64,000 nt of DNA, taken from assembly GCA_964586075.1 (NCBI GenBank), contig CAZPGZ010000012.1, forward strand, positions 1 to 64,000, in the 5' to 3' direction. The DNA comes from JBAZLV01 sp964586075. GTDB taxonomy: Bacteria; Nitrospirota; UBA9217. The translations under genes were made by a program, and so were the position numbers. The notes under the pieces were generated by a model that was not told the DNA's origin, ran no database searches, and saw only the letters and a program-made list of their open reading frames with translations. How positions within the stretch are numbered: the stretch's first letter is position 1; each line of letters begins with the position of its first letter. This document shows, piece by piece, positions 34,818-44,132 of this stretch.

Positions 34818-36899
34818 TTATTTGAACGCTCCCGAAGCTACGATAATGTCTTCGTATCGTTCGTTGTACGCTATTTTGTTTTCCATTTCTTTTGTGGCAG
34901 GGTTAATAGTTTTATATTCCTGCCATCCCTTGCCCGCTGTTCTGGCGATCTCAATGCGGTCGCGGACAATCGGCTTGTTGTCCGGGTCCATGAGGTTTAT
35001 CATGTCTTCGCCGACTTTTTCCTTATCGCGGCCGTGTGCGAGGCATTTGCCGTTCATGTCGTAGGCCACAATGTAGAGGTCTCTGTTTACAAATGCGCCT
35101 GCATGGTCATTGAACTCGGTAAAGGCCGCATCCCGGCCTTTGGCCTTGATGAAATCAATCGCCTTTTTGACAAGTATCTCCGCCTCTGCGGGGGTTGCTT
35201 TAAAGAATGCAATCTGCTTCCGGAGGTCCACGGTGAGTTTGGCAAGGTCTTCTGCGGCACTTTTTATCTGGTGTGCATATACGGAAGATTGCTTCGTGAT
35301 GCTCGCTATGTTTTCCATGTTTTGGGTGACTTCTTCCGATGCCGCCGATTGTTCCTCAGTTGCCGCTGCAATCCGCTGCACTAGGTCCATGGCTCCGGAT
35401 GATGCCTGGACAATGGAATCCAGGGATGCGCTTGCATCTTTCGCAAGTCCTACACCGCTTTCCACTTCGCTGCTGCCCAGTTTTACCGCCTCGACTGCAC
35501 CAGCCGCCGCTGCCTGAATGCCGCTGATTCTGTCTGCAATGTCTTTGGTTGCCTGGCTGGTACGTTCAGCAAGTTTTCGCACTTCATCAGCAACCACGGC
35601 AAAACCGCGCCCCTGCTCGCCTGCCCGCGCGGCCTCGATAGCCGCATTCAGCGCCAGCAGGTTCGTCTGGTCCGCAATCCCGTTAATAACCGCAACAATT
35701 TCTCCGATCTGCGCGGAGCTTTTTCCCAACTCTTCAATGGTTGCTGCTGTTTCTTTCACTATCTGTGCAATCCTGACCATGTCTTCCGCAGACTTATCAA
35801 CAGTCAGTTTACCCTGCGCAGCGGTTTCGGAAGCTTTTTTACTCGCATCTGCCGCGTGAGATGCATTTTTTGCGACATCCATGATGGTTTGTGAAACCTC
35901 GGTCATGGCCGTTACGACCTGTTCCACCTGCGATGAAAGCTCCTGAGCTCCCTTGCTCAGCTCATCGGAGGATTCGGAAAGGTTGAAACTTCTCGACGAC
36001 ACACTGTCCGAGGCGTTTTTAATATCCGTGACCAGTTTTTTCAACTTGTCATTCATGTTATGCACTGCTGCATAAATCCCGACTTCCACTTTCCCGTTCG
36101 ATTCAAATTGCACGTTCAAATTACCCCGGGATATCTTTTCCGCTATTTCTGCTATAAAAGACGGCTCTCCGCCTACTTGTTTCAATATTTTTTTCGTGGT
36201 CCTGTTCGTAACGATCAACGCAATAAGGACAAATAAAACCGTAGAGGCAATAAGCAAATAGATCCCGTTCAAAAAACTGTTCTTAAATTGTTCTTCCTGT
36301 TTTTTTACGATCGCTTCAATATCATCTACATAATTACCGGTCACGACGACCCAGTTAAAAGGCTTGAACTGAAGTGCGTAACTTCTCTTGGGAAGAGGCA
36401 CCGTGCCTCCCTCCTTCGGATACCAATAGGTACTGAAGCCGCCCTCCGGGTTCGCTCCTTCCTTCAGAAAATCACGCACCATATAGTTGCCTTTTTTGTC
36501 CTGAGTATCATACCGATTAGTACCTATGTTTTTGGTGTTCGGATGAGCAACACTGACGCCTTCCATCGTATACGCGATAACATAACCGTCCTTTCCAAAC
36601 TTAAGCGACATCAAAAGGCCGCCTCCTGCTTTTTTCGCCTGATCCAGCGTTAACTCACCTCTTTGTTGTCTCTCATAAATGCCTTGGAGCATCGAGACAG
36701 CCGTCTGGACTTCGCTTTTTGCCAGGGTGTCGAAATCCGCGTACAAAGCTTTTCGATAATCTTCTGTGGCTTGTGTGTATATTCTGTAGCTTTGCGTCAA
36801 TGCAATTAAACTCACAACAATAGCGACGGATACACAACCGCTTACAAAGAGAAATGATATTTTGTTGCCGAAACTGTTCAGTTTAGATAGCATTTTCAT
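34818..36899 (-). CDS. MCP with periplasmic Cache and a second, C-terminal cytoplasmic Cache domain
   Basis: A 693-residue receptor from ATG 36899, where the usual MCP opening MKMLSKLNSFGNKISFLF begins; the frame is open to 36995 without a better ribosome site. TM1 is about 15-35. A sCache_2-like periplasmic domain follows (about 40-205, GKDGYVIAYTMEGVSVAHP, GFSTYWYP), then TM2, HAMP and the signalling hairpin. The last 125 residues form another Cache-like domain (NRDLYIVAYDMNGKCLAHG, GKGWQEYKTINPATKEMENKIAY). This places a sensor fold after the kinase-control tip, in the cytoplasm. Confidence 0.9.
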   Translation of the reverse strand: MKMLSKLNSFGNKISFLFVSGCVSVAIVVSLIALTQSYRIYTQATEDYRKALYADFDTLAKSEVQTAVSMLQGIYERQQRGELTLDQAKKAGGGLLMSLKFGKDGYVIAYTMEGVSVAHPNTKNIGTNRYDTQDKKGNYMVRDFLKEGANPEGGFSTYWYPKEGGTVPLPKRSYALQFKPFNWVVVTGNYVDDIEAIVKKQEEQFKNSFLNGIYLLIASTVLFVLIALIVTNRTTKKILKQVGGEPSFIAEIAEKISRGNLNVQFESNGKVEVGIYAAVHNMNDKLKKLVTDIKNASDSVSSRSFNLSESSDELSKGAQELSSQVEQVVTAMTEVSQTIMDVAKNASHAADASKKASETAAQGKLTVDKSAEDMVRIAQIVKETAATIEELGKSSAQIGEIVAVINGIADQTNLLALNAAIEAARAGEQGRGFAVVADEVRKLAERTSQATKDIADRISGIQAAAAGAVEAVKLGSSEVESGVGLAKDASASLDSIVQASSGAMDLVQRIAAATEEQSAASEEVTQNMENIASITKQSSVYAHQIKSAAEDLAKLTVDLRKQIAFFKATPAEAEILVKKAIDFIKAKGRDAAFTEFNDHAGAFVNRDLYIVAYDMNGKCLAHGRDKEKVGEDMINLMDPDNKPIVRDRIEIARTAGKGWQEYKTINPATKEMENKIAYNERYEDIIVASGAFK

Positions 36900-36992
36900 A
36901 GTTTTGCTTTCTATTGGAGTCACTGTCACCTGCAAACTATTCGCGATTTCTTCGCATAAAAACTGTTTCATGGACAAATCGTTTTTTTTTAC

Positions 36993-37018
36993 CAAAAAAA
37001 GCCATCGGCTCCGGCCTT
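36993..37018 (-). terminator. weak terminator candidate between tandem MCP genes
   Basis: On the minus strand a short GC-rich inverted repeat (AGCC-GAT-GGCT within 36999-37012) runs straight into seven T residues. The stem is short. It could reduce read-through from the 37042 receptor into the 34818 receptor. Confidence 0.3.
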
Positions 37019-37041
37019 CTGCTGCAAACAGTGCATATACC

Positions 37042-39042
37042 TTATTTATAAACTCCCGACCCTACAATAATATCTTCGTAGCGTTCAACATAGGCTGTTT
37101 TGTCTTCGATCTGTTTGGTAAGCGGGTTAGAGAATTTATAGTTTTGCCATCCTTTGCCCTGTGTTTTGGCAATCTCCACCCGCTCTTGTACAAAAGGTTT
37201 ACCGTCCGCATCCAGGAGAGCCATCCAGTCTTTCCCGATCCTGTCCGGGTTCTGGCCGTGGGCAAGGCATTTTCCGTTCAAATCGTAGACATCAACATAC
37301 AGATCACGATTTGTGAATTTACCTTTCAGTTTGCTGAATTCTTCATACGCTTTTTCCTTGCCGTTCATTTTTAAGAATTCAATCGCTTTCTTGACCAGTG
37401 TCTCGGCTTCCACGGTTGTCCCCTTAAAAAAGGCCACCATCTCCGCCAACCCGGCAGAAAGCTTCGCAAGCTCTTCCGCAGAAAATTTAATCTGATCTGA
37501 TGAATTTGCCGCGCGCTTCGTAATGCTCGATATGTTTTCCATGTTCTGGGTGACCTGCTCCGAGGCCGCCGATTGTTCTTCCGTTGCAGCCGCAATCCGC
37601 TGCACCATGTCCATGGCATTTGTCGATGCCGTCACAATGGTATCAAGAGACGAACTTGCCTGTTTCGCAAGCTCTACGCCTTTGTCTACTTCATCGCTTC
37701 CGCGTTTCATAGCATCAACGGATTCTCCGGCGGCTGCCTGAATTGCCGCGATGCGCTGGGTGATGTCCTGCGTCGCCTGGCCTGTCCGTTCTGCAAGCTT
37801 CCTGACTTCATCCGCCACCACGGCAAAACCGCGTCCTTGTTCACCTGCACGAGCGGCCTCGATGGCGGCATTCAGCGCCAGCAGGTTCGTCTGATCTGCA
37901 ATACCGTTAATAACCGCAACAATTTCGCCAATCTGCGCCGAACTTTTTCCCAGTTCTTCAATGGTGCCCGCCGCTTCCTGTACTGTTTGCGCAATTCTGA
38001 CCATATCGCTTGCCGTGGTATCCACAATCTGTTTGCCCTGCGTGGCGGTATCTGAGGAATTCTTTCCCGCTTCTGCCGCACTGGATGCGTTTTTGGCAAC
38101 GTCCATGATGGTTTGGGAAACCTCCGTCATGGCCGTTACAATCTGTTCTACCTGTGACGAAAGTTCCTGCGATCCTTTGCTCAATTCATCGGAAGTTAAC
38201 GAAAGGTTGTTGCTCCCGGAACTTACACTGTCTGCCGTATTCTTTACGTCTGCAACCACGACCCTCAATTTCTCTATCATGATTTGCATAGAGGAGACCA
38301 GTTGGCCGATCTCGTCATTACTCGATGCTTTCATATCCGTGTTTAGGTTGCCGTGTGCAAGGCCCTCGGCAACGACTACGGCCTGTTTAAGCGGATTAAC
38401 AATCCCGCGGCCCAGGTAGGCAGCGATAAAGAAAGCAAGGACCAGAGCGCCGACAGTCAGGACAAACATAAGGATAAGGGTGTTCTTATACATTGCCACA
38501 GATACGGTGTATCGATATTCAGTGCGTTTTGCCTGGTGATTTGCCAGAGCATCTACTGCGCTTATCCAATTGCCGGCAGCCGGACCAGCCTCCCTGTCTA
38601 GAACAGCGAGGGCCGCTTCGGTTTTGTTCGCCAGGGCAAGTTCAATGACTCTGTTATTAAGCGGACGAATGGTTGTTGTTGCTATTTTTACCTTTTCCAC
38701 CAATGCGAGGCCTTCCGCGTCATCCTTCAACACCATCGATTGAAGTTTGTTGAATGCCGCGTCGTATCGTTCCCGCTCCTTTTGAATTTTTTTCATCAAG
38801 CTTTGTTTCTTTTCGGCGCCTTTTTCCAAAAGCATGCTCTGCAAGGATATAATTACCTCGCGGACAGAGTCAGACATATCATTTGCCAGCTGCATCCGAA
38901 CATTGTTTACCGTAACAATTCTCTCTAGATTGTCCTGTATTCTCCCGATGTTATAAATACCAAGAAGCGTCATTGATGTTGTAAGAACCAGCACCAATCC
39001 GAATCCAACAGCCAACCGGGGTCCAATCTTCATATTTTTCAT
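37042..39042 (-). CDS. MCP with four-helix-bundle sensor and C-terminal cytoplasmic Cache domain
   Basis: A 666-residue receptor: TM1 (about 10-30), periplasmic four-helix-bundle sensor (about 32-190), TM2, HAMP, signalling hairpin with the standard DQTNLLALN tip, then a C-terminal Cache-like domain (last 125 residues: NRDLYVDVYDLNGKCLAHG, GKGWQNYKFSNPLTKQIEDKTAYVERYEDIIVGSG split in two by variable residues). Its periplasmic sensor is unrelated to that of the next receptor, but the C-terminal Cache domain is clearly homologous. GGAGG lies nine bases before ATG 39042. Confidence 0.92.
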   Translation of the reverse strand: MKNMKIGPRLAVGFGLVLVLTTSMTLLGIYNIGRIQDNLERIVTVNNVRMQLANDMSDSVREVIISLQSMLLEKGAEKKQSLMKKIQKERERYDAAFNKLQSMVLKDDAEGLALVEKVKIATTTIRPLNNRVIELALANKTEAALAVLDREAGPAAGNWISAVDALANHQAKRTEYRYTVSVAMYKNTLILMFVLTVGALVLAFFIAAYLGRGIVNPLKQAVVVAEGLAHGNLNTDMKASSNDEIGQLVSSMQIMIEKLRVVVADVKNTADSVSSGSNNLSLTSDELSKGSQELSSQVEQIVTAMTEVSQTIMDVAKNASSAAEAGKNSSDTATQGKQIVDTTASDMVRIAQTVQEAAGTIEELGKSSAQIGEIVAVINGIADQTNLLALNAAIEAARAGEQGRGFAVVADEVRKLAERTGQATQDITQRIAAIQAAAGESVDAMKRGSDEVDKGVELAKQASSSLDTIVTASTNAMDMVQRIAAATEEQSAASEQVTQNMENISSITKRAANSSDQIKFSAEELAKLSAGLAEMVAFFKGTTVEAETLVKKAIEFLKMNGKEKAYEEFSKLKGKFTNRDLYVDVYDLNGKCLAHGQNPDRIGKDWMALLDADGKPFVQERVEIAKTQGKGWQNYKFSNPLTKQIEDKTAYVERYEDIIVGSGVYK

Positions 39043-39123
39043 TACCCAACGCCTCCAGAAAATTTCAGTGTTTACCGCGTGAATAAGAAAATTTTTTTAT
39101 AATCATCTGCGTTTGCTTCAGTC

Positions 39124-40179
39124 CTATACGGCGTTGATGATTTCTCCTGCCATTTCCTCAATGGGGAGCACCTTGTCCGCAATCCCTGCTTCCACCACGG
39201 CGCGGGGCATGCCGTAGACTACGCATGTCTCTTCATTCTGCGCGAAAATGCGCGATCCCGTCTGTTTCATGGACGTCATGCCCTTTACCCCGTCATTACC
39301 CATTCCGGTCAGAATTACGCCGAGCGCCCTGCCGGGATAAAATTCAGCCATGGATTGCATCAAGTAATCCACGGATGGGCGGTAAATGAACTCTTCCTTG
39401 TTTTCCGTTATATTCACCACCGTTTCAATGCCCCGCAGACGGTTTACCCGCATATGCCCTCTGCCGGGCGCCACAAGTGCGACGCCCGCTTTCAGCTGTT
39501 CGCCTTCCTCCGCTTCCTTCACGGTAATCTGGCTCAATTCATTCAGACGCTCCGCAAAAGGTCCGGTAAAGTTGGCCGGCATATGCTGTACGATGATAAT
39601 AGGAACGGGAAAATCCTTCGGCAGGTGTGGAATAATTTCCTGGACTGCCCGCGGACCGCCGGTAGAGGTGCCAATCGCCACGACATTGACCCGCCGCACG
39701 CCGGTCGACAAGGCCGGCACAATCCGGGGCGCGCGGCTTGCGTCAGGAGCACGCTCGACTTTTTTGAGCTTTCGGACCACTCCGCTCCGCGTAATATGCT
39801 TCACCTTGTCGATGAGCATTTCCTTGATTTTGACGATGTTGATAGAGAGCTCTGAAAGGTTCTTGGGAATAAAATCAACCGCACCGTAGTCAAGAGCATC
39901 CAGGGTCACCTGGGCACCTTCAGCGGTAAGTGAACTTACCATGATCACCGGCACGGGGTTCTTTTCCATAATGAGCCGCAGCGCTTCAATCCCGTCCATT
40001 TTCGGCATTTCAACATCCATGGTGACCACGTCGGGTTTGAGAAGAGCGACCTTTTCCACAGCTTCGATGCCATCCCGTGCCGTCCCGACGACCTTGATCT
40101 CCGGGTCCGATGAAAGCATATTCGTGAGTGCATTTCGCATAAATGCCGAATCATCGGCAATAAGGACTTTTATAGTCAT
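39124..40179 (-). CDS. cheB: CheB, chemotaxis response regulator methylesterase (che2)
   Basis: A 351-residue protein. Receiver VLIADDSAFMRN, phospho-Asp in TMDVEMPKMDG; methylesterase domain with GTSTGGPRAVQE, VQHMPANFTGPFAERLN and TGMGNDGVKGM (catalytic Asp). ATG 40179 is chosen over GTG 40188. It is the second CheB of the window, associated with CheR2, CheA2 and the three MCPs. Confidence 0.97.
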   Translation of the reverse strand: MTIKVLIADDSAFMRNALTNMLSSDPEIKVVGTARDGIEAVEKVALLKPDVVTMDVEMPKMDGIEALRLIMEKNPVPVIMVSSLTAEGAQVTLDALDYGAVDFIPKNLSELSINIVKIKEMLIDKVKHITRSGVVRKLKKVERAPDASRAPRIVPALSTGVRRVNVVAIGTSTGGPRAVQEIIPHLPKDFPVPIIIVQHMPANFTGPFAERLNELSQITVKEAEEGEQLKAGVALVAPGRGHMRVNRLRGIETVVNITENKEEFIYRPSVDYLMQSMAEFYPGRALGVILTGMGNDGVKGMTSMKQTGSRIFAQNEETCVVYGMPRAVVEAGIADKVLPIEEMAGEIINAV

Positions 40180-40219
40180 GGTGAGCACCGTTTTTTCCGT
40201 GCCATCAAATACATACTGT

Positions 40220-40627
40220 CTACACGACCCCTTTGCTGTTTAAATGAGAGGAATATTTTTTGTCAGTGTTCTGGATATGGTTTGCAAGCCAATCCTTGAG
40301 AAAGTTCATTATTTCAACCGTCACGATGGCCTGGCCGTCCTGGAACTTTTTCACGACGTCTGAAACCTGACGGGTCAGGGCGTCATGGTTCGCTTTATGG
40401 GCAAGGTACCCCGGATACAGATGCTTTTGCATCAATCCCTCTTCCGCAGCGAAATGGGTTATTGTGTACTCAATCAGACCGGCAAGAACGCTTCCTATGA
40501 TCTCTTTGCCTTTTCCCGCCCCCATGGCAGAGTGCAGGTCATTTACTATATTGAACAGTTTCTTGTGCTGTTCATCGATTTCCTTGATATTGACGCTGAG
40601 GCTGTTGTCCCAGACCATAAAAGCCAT
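40220..40627 (-). CDS. bacteriohemerythrin in the che2 operon
   Basis: A 135-residue hemerythrin with the di-iron ligand pattern: VWDNSLSVNIKEIDEQHKKLF (His, with Glu nearby), ITHFAAEEGLMQKHLYPGYLAHKANHD (His/Glu/His/His) and a C-terminal WLANHIQNTDKKY (His/Asp). Single-domain bacteriohemerythrins bind O2 and are often near MCPs. Placed between cheB2 and the CheW-CheZ gene it suggests oxygen binding or delivery connected with aerotaxis. Confidence 0.93.
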   Translation of the reverse strand: MAFMVWDNSLSVNIKEIDEQHKKLFNIVNDLHSAMGAGKGKEIIGSVLAGLIEYTITHFAAEEGLMQKHLYPGYLAHKANHDALTRQVSDVVKKFQDGQAIVTVEIMNFLKDWLANHIQNTDKKYSSHLNSKGVV

Positions 40628-40683
40628 ACCCGCATCCTCCTTGAAAAAATCACCGGACCAGCACAGAACTCCGGTCAGTCGAT

Positions 40684-41880
40684 TTAAAAACCGAATTCCT
40701 TCAGCAGGTCGTCAACTCCCTCCTGAGACACCCGCTCCGGAGCAGCCTCTGATGATGGGGTTCCGGCGTCGATTTTTACTCCAAATTGCGTAATAAGCCG
40801 CACCAGCTCAGACTCGATGTCACCGACCAGCGTGATTACTTTCTTGATTGTCTGCCCGGTAAGATCCTGGAAAGACTGAGTGGTCAGTATCTGGGTGAGG
40901 TCGTCTTCCAGCGTATTTTTGAAATCCTTGAGATACGCGATCGTCTCGGGAGGACCTTCCACTTTCCTAATATGCGCTGCGAGATCGTCCATAACAAGAA
41001 TATATTTTTCCACGACGCTCATGGTTTTGTTTGCCGCTTCTTCCGTTTTGTCGATGACAAACTGCAGCTTTCCTACGGCTGTGGGAATGTCGCTGTTCGC
41101 AATGTCTTTGAATCTCGGATCCAGTGCATCCTGAAAGCTCTTGACGGTATTGTGCAGTTTCCGGGTGATTTTCCCCACTTCCTGAAACAGATTTCCCTGC
41201 CCTTTTTTCGCCACTGTTTGTATTATGGTGTCTGCCTTATCATAATCCTGGTTTGTAATGGCATTCATGAAATCCACAATATCGCTGAATATTTCACTTC
41301 GCGGGTCTTCCGGTGAAATCATTTTATTTTTCTCAAAGTACTCGCGCGCGTCATGCAATTCTTTTACTTTCATTTCTCCGGCCATGGTCTGCACCGTTTT
41401 CAGCACTTCCACCGTGTCGCTTTGTGCCATATTGTGCACTTCCGCCACTTCCTCCAGAAGGCTTTGATCGCTGAGAGGTATGAGCTTTCCCGTATCCAAC
41501 AAAACAATTAAACGCCCATCGAGCTTCGCGACGCCGGTGATTTCCTGCGAGTGACTGCGGGAAAGCCCTTCCGGAGACTCTATGGTGCTTTCGTCAAGGC
41601 TAAGGACCCCGGTTATTCCATCAACAATAATGCCGAAGATCAGCCTGCCGCTCACGATTACGATTACCTTGGTGCCGCCGGTACCGTTTTCAGGCACGTT
41701 GATGAGTTTTTTAAGATTCACCAGTGGAATGACATTGCCCCGCAAATTCGTAATGCCCCGCAAGTATGCAGGAGACTGGGGCAGATTGGTGACCGATGGG
41801 ATGTTGACTATCTCCCGCACTTTGGTAATGGGAATGGCATATTCCCCGGTATGGAGACGAAAACCTATATACTGTTGCAC
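40684..41880 (-). CDS. CheW-CheZ fusion protein
   Basis: A 398-residue protein. Residues 1-135 are a CheW domain (YIGFRLHTGEYAIPITKVREIV, ITNLRGNVIPLVNLKKLINV, FGIIVDGITGVLSL). Residues about 190-398 are CheZ-like: a long four-helix-hairpin region, then SFQDLTGQTIKKVI at 336-349 with the phosphatase residues Asp339 and Gln343, and a C-terminal GVDDLLKEFGF that mirrors the CheY-binding VDDLLDSLGF tail of E. coli CheZ. The fusion would place CheY-P phosphatase directly in the CheA2 array. Confidence 0.93.
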   Translation of the reverse strand: MQQYIGFRLHTGEYAIPITKVREIVNIPSVTNLPQSPAYLRGITNLRGNVIPLVNLKKLINVPENGTGGTKVIVIVSGRLIFGIIVDGITGVLSLDESTIESPEGLSRSHSQEITGVAKLDGRLIVLLDTGKLIPLSDQSLLEEVAEVHNMAQSDTVEVLKTVQTMAGEMKVKELHDAREYFEKNKMISPEDPRSEIFSDIVDFMNAITNQDYDKADTIIQTVAKKGQGNLFQEVGKITRKLHNTVKSFQDALDPRFKDIANSDIPTAVGKLQFVIDKTEEAANKTMSVVEKYILVMDDLAAHIRKVEGPPETIAYLKDFKNTLEDDLTQILTTQSFQDLTGQTIKKVITLVGDIESELVRLITQFGVKIDAGTPSSEAAPERVSQEGVDDLLKEFGF

Positions 41881-41891
41881 CTGGTACCTCC

Positions 41892-43661
41892 TTATGCGGC
41901 AGCAAGCATCGCAATGCTTTTCGATAATGATGTTAGGTCTATAATGAATACGACTTTTCCGTCACCGGTAATAGTCGCGCCCAGAATATGCGAGGAACCG
42001 GTATTGATGCCGTCCACGCTCTTAATGACCACTTCCTCTTGGCCGAGGAGTTCGTCCACGCCGATGCAAAAACGTTTGTCTCCGACCGAAACCACAACGG
42101 CGTATTTGTACAAAAGGTCTTTTCCCCGGGAGTCGCCGAGTATGCCCGTCAGGTCGAAAAGCGGATACACCCTGCCCCTGACCGTAAGCGCCTCGACGCC
42201 CGCCACTTCGGAAATATCATCCTTCGATACCATCAATGTTTCCTCAACAGGCGCGAGAGGAATCGCATACCGCGCATCACCCGAGCGCACCATAAGGGTC
42301 TGAATGATTGCCACGGTAAGCGGGAGCCTGATTGTTATTGTCGATCCCGCATTTTTATTCGTGGTTATTTCAACCGCTCCGTTCAGCTTTGAGATATTCG
42401 TTTTTACCACATCCATGCCCACACCGCGTCCGGAAAGCTCGGTCGCGACGTCTGCTGTTGAAAAACCGGGAAGGAAAATAAGATTGACCGCTGATTCATC
42501 CGTCATACGGCCTGCTTCGTCCGCAGTGATGATGCCTTTGGCCAGTGCTTTTTTCTTCACTTTTTCTACATTAACACCCCTGCCGTCGTCGGAAACCTCG
42601 ATTACGATCTGGTTCCCCTTTTGGGAAGCACGTATTGTTATGGTACCCTGTTCCGATTTTCCTTTGGCCACCCGCTCTTCCGGCGTTTCAAGGCCGTGAT
42701 CAATCGCGTTCCGGATGATGTGCACCATGGGATCGCCGATATGCTCGATCACGGAACGGTCCACTTCCGTGTCTTCACCGAACACTTTCAGGTCGACCTG
42801 TTTGCCGAGAGAGCCCGACAAGTCCCTTACCAACCGCGGGAACTTGCTGAATACTTTTTGGATCGGCTGCATGCGCATGCGCATCACGCCCAATTGCATA
42901 TCCGACGTTATCAGATCTAGGAACGAAACCGCCTCGTTCAAGCTTTCCACCTCACGGTCGTCTGTATACTTTTGCTCGAGGCGGTTCATAATGTTCAGCA
43001 GTCTGTTCCGTACCAGTACGACCTCGCCGGTCAGATCCATGACCTTATCAATTTTCCCGACCTCAACCCGAAGCGTCTGCAAAGAGTCTTTCTTCTCTGA
43101 TACCATTTCTGACTGACCCTGGCCGTGTTCCGCATCTTTTTTCTGGTTTGTCGCGTCCGCTGAAGGTTCCGGGGTGCTTGTTGCTGCCACCGGCTTTTCC
43201 TTCCGGATTTCCGTTTCTGCAGATTTCACAGGTTCCCATTTCTGTTCCGCAATCGGCGCCGCTTCCTTCGGTTGGGCCGTGGCGAGCACGTTGCCGAGCT
43301 CTTTTACCAGCAAGGTAATGTCCTCCTGGACGCCGTCCTTGTCCCGGATATGTCTGAGCAGAAGCCTGAGCATATCCACACTCTTCAGGATAACATCGAT
43401 CAGGGGGCGTGAAATGCTCATTTCACCATCCCGCACTCTCTTCATGATGTTTTCGGCATTGTGCGCCACGTCCACGATAGACTGAAACCCGAGGAAGCCC
43501 GCAGCGCCCTTGATGGTATGGACGCTTCGGAACAGTTTGTTGACAATTTCCTGATCGCTTCCCTTCGCTTCAAGCTCCACGAAAAGCGTATCGACATTAT
43601 CAAGGGTTTCTTCAGATTCCGCAATGAATTCCGCTGTTATTTCTTCCATTTCGTCAGACAT
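41892..43661 (-). CDS. cheA: CheA histidine kinase (che2)
   Basis: A 589-residue CheA: HPt with RSVHTIKGAAGFLG, a low-complexity linker of about 65 residues in place of a folded P2, P3 (VGKIDKVMDLTGEVVLVRN), P4 (VHIIRNAIDHGLE, SDDGRGVN, GRGVGMDVVKTN) and P5. It lacks the extra module found in CheA1. Neighbours are two CheY proteins upstream and the CheW-CheZ fusion 11 bases downstream. Confidence 0.97.
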   Translation of the reverse strand: MSDEMEEITAEFIAESEETLDNVDTLFVELEAKGSDQEIVNKLFRSVHTIKGAAGFLGFQSIVDVAHNAENIMKRVRDGEMSISRPLIDVILKSVDMLRLLLRHIRDKDGVQEDITLLVKELGNVLATAQPKEAAPIAEQKWEPVKSAETEIRKEKPVAATSTPEPSADATNQKKDAEHGQGQSEMVSEKKDSLQTLRVEVGKIDKVMDLTGEVVLVRNRLLNIMNRLEQKYTDDREVESLNEAVSFLDLITSDMQLGVMRMRMQPIQKVFSKFPRLVRDLSGSLGKQVDLKVFGEDTEVDRSVIEHIGDPMVHIIRNAIDHGLETPEERVAKGKSEQGTITIRASQKGNQIVIEVSDDGRGVNVEKVKKKALAKGIITADEAGRMTDESAVNLIFLPGFSTADVATELSGRGVGMDVVKTNISKLNGAVEITTNKNAGSTITIRLPLTVAIIQTLMVRSGDARYAIPLAPVEETLMVSKDDISEVAGVEALTVRGRVYPLFDLTGILGDSRGKDLLYKYAVVVSVGDKRFCIGVDELLGQEEVVIKSVDGINTGSSHILGATITGDGKVVFIIDLTSLSKSIAMLAAA

Positions 43662-43742
43662 GATTTGCTCCGCTCAGTGTTTCTTGTCATTTTCGACTGA
43701 GATTTTACTCCCTGGTATTTTCATCGGCCATGCAGCGCGATG

Positions 43743-44132
43743 TTATTTTTTCAGCCTTTCAAAGATTTTCTCCATCTTCTCCGAAAAAACTTCCGCGGTA
43801 AACGGTTTCACAATATAGTTGTTTACGCCCGCTTTGATTGCGGTGACCACTTTTTCCTTCTCCGCCTCCGCGGTGACCATCAGAATCGGCAAATCCTTAA
43901 GCTCAGCGTCAGCCCGTACGCTTTTCAATAAATCCAGACCGTCCATGTTCGGCATGTTCCAGTCGGAGACCATGAAGCCAAATCCGCCGGTTTTGAGCTT
44001 GCTGAAAGCCTGGGCTCCGTCCTCCGCTTCTTCCACATTGTCGTACCCCAGCTGCTTCAGCACGTTTTTGACGATTCTCCGCATTGTCGAGAAGTCATCC
44101 ACGACAAGAATTTTCATTTTTGGATCAGGCAT
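43743..44132 (-). CDS. cheY: CheY response regulator, E. coli-like (che2)
   Basis: A 129-residue receiver strikingly close to E. coli CheY: ILVVDDFSTMRRIVKNVL, NVEEAEDGAQA, FMVSDWNMPNMDGLDLL, LMVTAEAEKE, NNYIVKPFTAEVF. The phospho-Asp, Thr and Lys are intact. ATG 44132 follows GGAGG. The FliM- and CheZ-binding face is conserved, so it is the likely substrate of the CheZ domain at 40684. Confidence 0.97.
   Translation of the reverse strand: MPDPKMKILVVDDFSTMRRIVKNVLKQLGYDNVEEAEDGAQAFSKLKTGGFGFMVSDWNMPNMDGLDLLKSVRADAELKDLPILMVTAEAEKEKVVTAIKAGVNNYIVKPFTAEVFSEKMEKIFERLKK

Noticed and set aside
43662..43742. GCCGATGA on the minus strand before cheA2 as a sigma-28 -10
   Set aside because: The position 11 bases upstream reads AATAACAT, only three of eight to TAAAGTTT, so no promoter is called.
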